A stretch of DNA of 64,000 nucleotides from Poa pratensis (taxonomy: Eukaryota; Streptophyta; Magnoliopsida; Poales; Poaceae): positions 83,878,079 through 83,942,078 of the forward strand of contig CAMZMU010000034.1 of assembly GCA_947311845.1 (NCBI GenBank), in the 5' to 3' direction. The notes under the pieces are model-generated. The model did no database searches. It was not told the origin of the DNA and was given only the letters and a program-made list of their open reading frames with translations. The position numbers and the translations under genes are program-made. Within the stretch, counting starts at the first letter, position 1, and each line of letters starts with the position of its first letter. Positions 55,701 to 64,000 of the stretch are shown piece by piece.

Positions 55701-58700
55701 GCCGAGGGGCAGTGGAGCTCCAGACTGCTGTCGATGGCGGAGCGGCCGAGGGACCAGGTTTTTTTTAGAAAAGGAGCAAAGCCCCAGCCTCTGCATCATG
55801 ATGATGCACACGACTTTATATCAAAATTTTAAAAGAGTTTAGAGTAGTGAAGTGTGAAAATATTACAATCATGGATCAGCTAGAGTGGCCACATGGATCA
55901 GCCACCTAAAAAAAGCTCTTAACCAAAGTCTACACATATTGGAGTCTTCTTGTATGCAGCCAGCCACTTCGAGACATAGTAGCTCGCACCACCGCAAGCA
56001 ACCGGGTACAGCCAGTATCCGTAAGTGCTCGCTGGTCCTCCGGTAGGAGAAAGGACCACATGTGGATCCAATATAAAGCCTTGTGAATCACCTGCAAAAA
56101 ATAATACCATGCTTTGTTAAACATAATATCATTTCTACAGTTCCAGATAGCCCAAACAAAAGCACATGTGCCAATGCGAATGCGAGCTTTTGTTCTTTTA
56201 TCAACCCCATTAAGCCAATGGCTAAACAAGTTTTCAATACTTGTAGGTGGAGTGATATTAAAAGTAAAATGTAAAAGTCTGCAAATATTCTTAGCAAAGG
56301 GACAGGATATAAACAAGTGTTCAACAGACTCTTCTGAATGACAAAATATGGAAGAACCACATGAAAAAAATTATCTTCAAAGGAACCTTCAATTTCCAAA
56401 GGTATTTGTGCAAGAAAGGGGTATGACCATGCATGCAATCTAGATACATGGATTTTACCGAAATACTCCCATTTGGAGTCAGGTTCCATATGAACTTATC
56501 TGTTTCATTATTTAGCTGAACATCCATTAATTTTTTGACAAGTTGTAACCAAGCGTTCCACTTATCGCCTATTAATGGTCTTCTAAATTCAATATTCAAA
56601 GGGTTGTGCTGTAGAATATGTGCAACTAGAACATTTTTCCGTCTTGCAATATTGTATAGCGTAGGGTATTGTACAGCTAGAGGTTTATCTCCCATCCACA
56701 TGTCTTCCCAAAACCGAGTCCCAAGTCCATCCCCAACTGTGAATGATCCTCTTTTGAAGAACTCAGTTTTGACCTTCATAATCCCTTCCAAAAAGGGGAG
56801 TCATTAGTTTTCGGTTCCACCTGAGCCAAAGTCTTAGTCCCTAAATATTTGCTAGATAATAACTCTTGCCACACTCCCTCTTCATGAAGAATTTTGAAGA
56901 GCCATTTACTCAACACACTTATTTTTTATCTCAAGCACCTCTATACCCAAACCCCCTTGATCTTTCGGACGACACACTATGTTCCATTTAGAAAGCCTAT
57001 ATTTGTTTTCTGATCACTTTGCCAGAAGAAGCGAGAGCGAAAAATCAAGTCTTTTACGCACCCCAACTGGGATCTCAAAAAAGGATAGCAAAAACATAGG
57101 GAGGCTGGTTAGGACCGAGTTAATTAAAACAAGACGATCCCCATATGAGAGCATCTTCCCCGCCTAGCATCCCAACTTCTTTTCAATCCGATCTTCAATC
57201 CTTTTCCACTCCTTATTCAATAATTTTCGATAGTGAATAGGTATACCTAAGTACCGAAATGGTAAAGCACCAACCTCACACCCAAATATTTTTCGGTACT
57301 CATCCTGCACTTCCTTAGCTTTGCCAAAGCAATATAGCTCACTCTTGTGGAAGTTTATTTTAAGCCCCGAGAGTTGTTCAGAAATAGATATGATAAGTTT
57401 CATATTGACGGTCTTCTCAAGATCATGCTCGAGAAACAAAATGGTGTCGTCAGCATACTGCATAATTGAAATCCCTCCCTCAGCCAAATGAGGTATGAGA
57501 GACCCAACCTGCCCATCATTCTTAGCTCTTTCGATTAAAACGGCCAACAAGTCAGCCACAATATGAAATAAGACCGGAGACATCGGATCCCCTTGTCTTA
57601 GTCCTTTTAAAGTTTGTAAATAATGACCAGTATCATCATTCACTCTAATTCCAACACTTCCGCCCTGTACAAAATGGCCCACCCAATCACACCACTTCGG
57701 ATCAAAACCCTTCATACGTAGTGCTTGCTGTAAAAAGGACCAGTTGACCTTATCATAAGCCTTTTCAAAGTCAATCTTAAAAGGACCCCATCCATTTTCT
57801 TCGGCTGAATTTCATGAATGGTTTCATGTAGGACAACCACCCTTTCAAGAATGTTCCTACCCGCAGTGAAGGCCGATTGTGTAGGACGAATTACTTTTTG
57901 TGCAATGGTCGAGACACGATTCGTGCCCACTTAGTGAAAATTTTGAAACTCACATTGAGAGACAAATAGGCCTATATTGCTCAATTCGGCTGAGGGACCA
58001 GGTGTGCCCGGTGGAGAAGACGGAGCGGTACCACGACACGAAGGTGATCGCGCTCGGTGGCACGGTGGGGCTGGGTCGACCTCTAGCGCGGCATCCTCGT
58101 CTGCTACGTGCTCGACGAAAGTCGCGTGCTCCGTGACGTGCCGCTGCCGCCGCCGGCGAGGGGAACTGGCTGCTGTACCACAAGCGCTGCTCCTACGTGT
58201 TCCGTGACGTTGCCGTCAGCCTGAGCAGAGACTGCATCAAGTACATCGAGATGGAAATTGGCCTGCCGAGAAAGGATCAGGCTGCCGAGGCAACATTGCT
58301 GCCAGTAGTTCTAAGCTGCTGCCCTGGCCTCCTGGTAGTACCACGGAGGCAACATTGCTGCCAGTAGTCCTCACCGCAGTTTTCCCCACGATGAGTATGG
58401 ATGATGATGTTATCTACCTCTTGTCCAAGGCCTGCTACGCTGGCGACAAGGATGTGGTGATTGCTGTTGACTTGAGGAGTAAGACGCTGCGAGGAGTGGG
58501 CAAGCTTGTTGCCGGAAGGGACTTCACTTCTATGCCCTACTGCACCACAGAGATCTCCAGATATCTCAATCTCAGTATGGCTGCAGGCAAAAGAGAAGAG
58601 AATAATTCAACTGACAAGTTGAAAGAGGAGCATACACGTTCGCGCATCAACATAGATCGATTGATGGTGGCAACCTTTTCAGTTATAGATCGATTGAGGG

Positions 58701-61700
58701 TTTGCCAAGTTTGTTCGCTGTTGCACGAACTTCACTGTTTTGCTACCCGTTATATGCAGTGAACTGTTATCCTAGCTGTTTCGGGTTAAAAAAAGAAGAA
58801 AAAAAATACTATGGTTAGATAATATCATCTTGCATCGCCTCAAAATGTCCTGACTTTCAGGCATCATGCCATTAAAGATAATTCATTTGATCCCCTCAAC
58901 AAAACATTGGTCCTTGTACCGTCCTGCCTAGGAATGCATCCATCAAGACAAAACAGGCCATATTTCCCTCATATATTCCGGCATAATCCAAGAAGTGTTT
59001 CTTCTATTTTCTGCCCTGAACATTTGGGTTTCTGCTCTCTATCCAAAATCCTCATGTCTTATGTCGATTTATGTGTTTTTCAGGTTTGGTTTATGGGTGA
59101 GCATTCCCATATCTCTGCCGAACTTGACAATGTAAGTGCAGTATTTTCCGTCATCCATTATGGTAGTTTTAGAAAAAACAAACAATCAGTTAACATTCCA
59201 GTCAAGGTCTTACTGTTGATGATATTTTAGTCTCTTTCCGTTTAGTTTGCATAACCGCACAGTGCATAGTACTATCCAGTCTTTCCATTTTTTAAGTTGT
59301 ATATGACTGTTACTGGAACACACAACTGTCTTTTAGTAGGTCCAAGTCATCCCTTCCTTCAAAACATTTAACAGGAACCTTCTACGTATGCCAGTTAGTT
59401 GTTAACTTTGTCTTGGTCATATTACCAAAGGGGCATAATGATGCATCAGGATGACTGCTATTCTGCCAGACTAGTTGAGTTTTCAACAATAATTATTCGG
59501 TTGGACAGGTTGTCTCTGCAGTTCTGGAGAACTATGAGAGCCCATATGCAAATTCTGAGAATAATGATGACACTGTTGAAGACAGAAGGACTCGCTGGGT
59601 GAATGAAGTTCTCAAAGCTGAAGGTCATGACCCTCCTGGTGTTACCATTTTGGCAAGGGTTTCCTCATGGAAAGATATTAGAGCTGCCCACGGTGCACTG
59701 AATTTGACAATGTAATTTTTTTTATGCTGGAGTTTATAGAATTCTATGTTGTAGTAAGTTTCTCTAATATCGTATCTCTTTAAATCATTTTTCCTGAACA
59801 GAGAAGAATCAGGAAGTCCAAATTTCTGGTCAGGGATTTGTCTGCACAACCTTGCTAGAATATCCAGGGAAGCAACAACTATCCGTCGAGTTCTGGAGAC
59901 AATATTTCGTTATTTTGATAATAACAATATGTGGTCACCTTCTAAGGGACTTGCACTGTGTGTCCTTCTGGATATGCAGATTGTGATGGAGAAATCTGGT
60001 ATTTCATTATCTTCTCAGTTTTCAAGATTTAATTTACATATCTTACTAATATACACTTCACTCTTCCATGTCGTATTCAAGATATCTAGTTATCTACACA
60101 ATCATGCTTACCTCCAATTATTGCTAGTGTTGATAGTTATTCTATTTTTATAAGTTTAAATTATTGGCTGGCAGGACAGAATGCGCATATATTGTTGTCC
60201 ATGTTAGTCAAGCATCTTGAACACAAGAATGTATCGAAACTACCAGATATGATTCTAGACATCATTGAAGTTACATCACGACTTGCTGAGCATTCCAGAT
60301 CTCAATCTTCTACTGCAATAATGTCTGCAATAAGCGATATGGTCAGGCATTTGGGTAAAAGTATGCAATCCCTGGCCAGCGATGCAGGTCCTGGAGACAA
60401 CAATAAATGGAATAACAAATATCAGAAAGCTGTAGATGAATGCCTTGTTCAGTTGTCTAAGAAGGTCAGCTTTCTCTTAAGTATATTTCAGAAACACCGT
60501 TTTCTTTCCATTAGCTATATGCATTCTACGGATCATTTGCAATCATGCTAATCCATGTACACGCTCCTTCAATTTTCTTTTATGCTCTTCAGGTTGGTGA
60601 TGCTGGACCTATCCTTGACACACTAGCTGTAGTACTGGAAAATGTTTCAAGTACCACACCTGTTGCACGGTCAACCATTTCTGCAGCATATCGTACTGCC
60701 CAAATAATCGCTTCATTGCCAAATTTATCATATAAGAGCAAAGTACGTTTGATTGGCAATATTTTGTCTTTCTGCCCTCTTCTATACAAAATGTTTAACA
60801 AGATATACTTCACACTGTAGGCATTTCCTGAGGCATTGTTTCATCAACTGATTATAGCAATGGGCTATCCAGATTGCGAGACACATTTAGGAGCACATCG
60901 GATTTTCTCTGTTGTTCTTGTTCCCTCTTCTGTCTCTCCATGCTCATTCTCAGGAACTCCGCAGACAAGCAAGATTAATCTTCACAGGACATTATCCAGG
61001 CAATCATCAGTTTTTTCATCTTCTGCGGCTTTATTTGGGAAATTGAAAAGAGACGTGTTTTCATTTCGTGAAAGTCCACGCCGGGATAACACAAATCTAA
61101 TGCCCATCAGTGAGGATTCAGATCAGGGCAGTGAGAATGAGCCAAAATTGTTTAAGTCACAGACTATCCAAAGGATGACTAGTACAAAAGAGACTTCCTT
61201 ACCATCAGCAACAGAAATAAGTAACTCAAGTGGACCTACTCAGGAAACAGTATGTACTGTGCAAAGCTTTCTTGTGGCTAACAGGATCATTTAGTAACTG
61301 TGACTATTTTTCAGTCAGAACAAGAAGTTTTATTCATTTACATGCAGGAACCAGTCATCCTCATGCTGAGTGCACGTCAGGCAAATCTTCTGCTTTCCTC
61401 GCTGTGGACTCAGGCATTGTCACCTGAAAATGCTCCCCGAAACTATGAAGCAATTTCACATACTTACAGCTTGATGCTACTATTTTCTGAATCCAAGGTA
61501 AGACCGCATCACCCTGTTTAATGTCCAGCTTTCTGTGCTATTTTCTGTTATCTGGTTTGTTACTACTCTCTCCAGTTCATAAATAAGTGACATTTTAGAC
61601 AATGAATGGTCTCGAGAAATGATTTATCAGACATTGAGACGGTCTTCAAGATGTAACTTTGACCACTATTTCTACTACATTATCTGCATTAAACAAACAA

Positions 61701-64000
61701 AAATATGTAAAGAAGTACATATGATTTTCAGATTTCCAATCTAAATATTTAATATGTATTGCAATCAGTTAAAAAAACGACGGAAGGTATGTCCAAAATG
61801 TCACTTATTTGTGAACTAGAGGAAATATATAATAATGAAATCATATTGTTGGTATAACTGTGTATATATATTGTAAGTTATTAAGGATTCCATTTAGTAG
61901 TCACAGGACAACACCATTTACAAAAATCCACATGTATGAGCAATCAATCTGAGACGAGCTTTCAGCATAATGACAATAAAATATAGCGTGCTATTCTATC
62001 TTATTCGGTTTGTTACATTGCGGATTATACCATAATAATTCATAGGATCTTATATGAAAGACTGGAATCGATCAAAGTCTGAATCTTTTCTCATGTTTCT
62101 TGATTATATGACTGATGGCCAGCATATAGATCAAGGATGTCCATATTCAGCTATTGCACTGCTAAGATAAAATTGACGATTTTTTCTTATGTGGATCTTT
62201 ATATAGCTTTTAACCCTAAATTATCTACTAAAACCACGACACCTATTTCGGAACGGAGGGAATAGCTTTTAACCTTAAATTATGTGAATGACCATATTCA
62301 GCTATTGCACTGCTAAGATTTTTTTGACATTTCATTAGATTACTCTCTTTTGTTTGACCTAATATATCTGCTGCAGAACTCACGTCTAGAAGTTTTGGTT
62401 GGCAGCTTTCAGCTTGCTTTTTCTTTAAGAAGTATTTCATTACATGCAGGTATTTATTTCCATGAATGTATTTTTCAGATTTGTTTTCCACTGAATGTAT
62501 TTAACACCCAAAATTTAACGAAGATCAATCTGAACTATCACTAGAGATAATAACTGAACAAAAAGGCACATAAATTAACACCCTTTTTTTGGCATATTTA
62601 TGTGCCTTTTTGTTCATTTATTATCTCTAGTGATAGTTCAGATTGCTCTTCGTTAATTTTTGGGTGTTTATTCACAGTGAAAATGACATAGTGAAGTTTA
62701 GATTGCTCTTCGTTAATTTTTGGGTGTTAATTCACTGTGTAAATGACATAGTATCTGGGTTCTTTCACTATTCGTTGTGGGCATTACAATTTGTGTAAAG
62801 TGTAAACAATGAGTATTCGTCAATAATAAGTTAATAAATATGTGTGAGATGCTTGTAACTTACTACAGGTAAGCCTAGAACTTACCTGTAAGCACAAAAT
62901 AGGACATATTCCGGGTCCTACTGGAGTAGACCAAAGTATTTGGACACATGAGGCTCATGCACTCATGATCATGCATTTTAGTAAACAATAGCTACTGTTT
63001 CATTGTGTTAGGTAGATTATCAAGGTATAATATCACCTATCTATTCTAACACAGAACCACTTGAATCTCTAAAAGAAAATTGATTATCTATGATCCATGT
63101 CATACTATATGGCTATATGAAGTAGAAGTCGTGTGTTAATGCTAAATATATTCTGCAATTTAACATGTTCTGCAGGTTTTCTGCCACCATCGCGCAGGCG
63201 TTCTCTTTTCACTTTGGCAACTTCTATGATTGTGTTCTTCTCGAAAGCTTTTAATGTTCCAACACTCATTCCAGTTGTGAAAGATTTGTTATCTGAAAGT
63301 ACAGTAAGTAAACTGCACATCCTTCTATCATTATTTTTCTGTTGTGAAGACATATTTGTAATCTAGAAAGTCCTTGTGCTTGTGGATATAGTAAGTAACT
63401 GCTCAATTTGACCGTTACAATACCATCTCAAAATACACTACTTACAATGCACTGGCCAACAGGGAAGTAAGATGTTTGGTGGATCATTGATGACAAAAAT
63501 ATATATTTCACCTATTCTTGTTACGTGCCTTGTGCTTGTGCCTTTTCTTGGTATCATATTGTGTTGATTTTTTTATAACCGATGTGTTTACCAGGTTGAT
63601 CCATTTCTTCGTATAGTTGAAGACCTTAGGTTGCAAGCTCTTGATAGTGCAGCCTACGGTTCGAAAGAAGATGACGATCTTGCTCTGAGATCTCTCTCAA
63701 ACATCAACATGAATGATCAGTCAAAACAAATAGCTGTTTCCATTATTCTTGAGAGCTTAGAACTAGCTGAGGTAAGTCACAAGGATAATCATGTTTGATA
63801 TTTTCTGTTTCTTTAACTGTTAATTTCCCAGCATGCTCTGTTTTTCTGCAGTCGGAACTGAATACCGTAGGAAAACAGTTGTTCGAGGATTTTTCGGCAG
63901 ATGATGTTTGTCCAATTGGTCCTCATTTTATTGCATCCCCTTCAATGTCTCATGCATATAATGCGAAGATGCACCAAAAATCCTTGGAGGTGATCAGGCT
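52792..64000 (+). CDS. SRL2: EFR3-like membrane scaffold protein (rice SRL2 homologue), 5' part
   Basis: Coding exons: 52792-52902, 53320-53394, 53513-53628, 53876-53990, 54105-54233, 59084-59131, 59509-59711, 59802-59998, 60175-60464, 60593-60742, 60821-61249, 61315-61497, 62377-62449, 63176-63303, 63595-63771 and 63852 to the window edge. All join in phase with no stop. The protein matches the plant EFR3/SRL2 family: VKRYKKLLAEIFP, KIGKLCEYISRN, AAGLQALSSM, VWFMGEHSHIS, ISREATTIRRVLE, SPENAPRNYEAISHTYSLML and LPPSRRRSLFTLATSMI. The N-terminus has Cys4, Cys8 and Cys11, fitting lipid anchoring. EFR3-type proteins hold the PI4-kinase-alpha complex at the plasma membrane, and rice SRL2 affects leaf rolling. 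Structure should be alpha-helical repeats. The 4.85-kb intron at 54234-59083 is full of insertions. The C-terminus lies beyond 64000. Confidence 0.93.
53009..53264. mobile_element. Stowaway MITE in intron 1 of the EFR3-like coding region
   Basis: 256 bp with ends CTCCCTCCGTCTC and GGGACGGAGGGAG, flanked by TA on both sides (53007-53008 and 53265-53266). A typical Tc1/Mariner-type MITE. Confidence 0.93.
54420..55239. mobile_element. Mutator-like element with ~190-bp inverted repeats and GC-rich interior
   Basis: 820 bp, flanked by the 10-bp duplication CACATACTAG (54410-54419 and 55240-55249). The ends (left GACTTCTTAGCATAGAACC, right GAGTTCTTAGCAAAGAACC on the opposite strand) match over about 190 bp, including TTGTTGCAATGTGC and AATTGAACGCGAATTGACAC. 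The interior (~54620-55050) is GC-rich with short frames and no transposase. The pattern fits a Pack-MULE carrying captured sequence. I cannot name the source gene. Confidence 0.82.
55255..58762 (+). pseudogene. DUF1618-type gene remnant inside the EFR3-like intron
   Basis: The first part begins at the ATG at 55255 (MAAASVLSSPPLPGYE) and shows DUF1618-like phrases in changing frames: WVLLGTFAYISECPNATFAS, VAFSIAHPPDVSHFC, LVLFRLLPNPGNSVFLD and LYRSAEGQWSSRLLSM. It is cut at 55759 by a LINE and resumes at 58004 with CPVEKTERYHDTKVIALGG, then LLYHKRCSYVFRDVAVSLS, VIAVDLRSKTLRGVGKL and TTEISRYLNLS, ending near 58762. There are several frame changes, including a 59-bp tandem duplication at 58287/58346. 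DUF1618 genes are a large, fast-turning grass family of unknown function. It lies on the same strand as the host gene. Confidence 0.78.
55760..57991 (-). mobile_element. 5'-truncated LINE (L1-type) with RT and zf-RVT regions
   Basis: Flanked by the 12-bp duplication GAGGGACCAGGT (55748-55759 and 57992-58003). The minus-strand 3' end is GAGGCTGGGGCTTTGCTCC followed by A-rich sequence, typical of grass LINEs. Minus-strand coding pieces: a FTAGRNILERVVVLHE block near 57860, RT with LKGLRQGDPMSPVLF (57620) and MQYADDTILF (57460), then SELYCFGKAKE; a later GDGLGTRFWEDMWMG block; and a zinc-binding RVT region (WNLTPNGSISVKSMYLD, LWKLKVPLKIIFFMW) near 56500-56360. ORF1 and the endonuclease are missing. 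Frameshifts occur near 57780, 57000-56800 and 56340. Confidence 0.9.
61566..61829. mobile_element. Stowaway-like MITE in a late EFR3-like intron
   Basis: The left end CTCTCTCCAGTTCATAAATA matches the complement of the right end (TATTTGTGAACTAGAGG). About 30 bp of inverted repeat includes AAGTGACATTTT. Lies in the intron 61498-62376, which also carries a ~150-bp-spaced direct repeat (CATATTCAGCTATTGCACTG, 62141 and 62292) around a second Stowaway end (CGGAACGGAGGGAA, ~62250). Confidence 0.72.
62503..62669. repeat. Long fold-back (hairpin) in the intron after the 73-bp exon
   Basis: The left arm AACACCCAAAATTTAACGAA.. (62503-62575) pairs with the right arm ..TTCGTTAATTTTTGGGTGTT (62594-62669), leaving a loop of about 20 bases. 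Most of the ~73-bp stem is perfect. A third partial copy of the right-arm end repeats at 62700-62735. Confidence 0.85.

Overview
The window looks like nuclear DNA of a grass, most likely a Pooideae species with a large genome (wheat/barley/oat relatives). The evidence is spliceosomal genes whose products resemble rice KIN-10C and rice SRL2/EFR3, Stowaway MITEs with CTCCCTCCGT-type ends, and deeply nested LTR retrotransposons and CACTA transposons. I see no prokaryotic, organellar or CRISPR features. Family assignments come from reading translated sequence, not from a database search.

Positions 1-29,160 are a nest. The outermost layer is a decayed plant-mobile-domain (PMD) gene (1-2057, resuming at 27,994-28,390), with a convergent unknown gene at 28,638-29,147. 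The PMD gene is split by a minus-strand Ty3/gypsy element of the Tat type (2,058-27,988; ~495-bp LTRs). This element has a dual RNase H and carries, antisense to its own genes, a six-exon gene of the PF04195 type. Its first RNase H region is split by a minus-strand chromodomain gypsy element (10,068-22,854; ~3.2-kb LTRs, TSD TATGC). That element's RNase H is in turn split by a small non-autonomous CACTA element (15,244-16,537; TSD AGC).

Positions 29,660-48,600 hold a kinesin-10 (KIN-10C-like) gene on the plus strand. It carries several single-base frameshifts and is cut inside a motor-domain exon by a 15.6-kb CACTA transposon (32,625-48,196; TSD TCA). The CACTA element encodes a TNP2-type transposase, a PF03004-type second protein, an antisense B3-domain gene with its own apparent promoter and 5' UTR intron, a ~660-bp tandem array, and two tRNA-like sequences.

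Positions 48,600-52,000 are mostly gene-poor: a retroposed fragment, small ORF remnants, MITE relics, and stretches where I see nothing. Positions 52,130-64,000 hold an apparently intact EFR3-like gene (rice SRL2 homologue) on the plus strand, running off the right edge. Its 4.85-kb sixth coding intron contains a Mutator-like element with a 10-bp TSD and a broken DUF1618 gene, which is itself split by a 5'-truncated LINE. Later introns hold Stowaway MITEs and a long fold-back hairpin.

Only the EFR3-like gene looks like a functional host gene. Among the mobile elements, the large CACTA is closest to intact.
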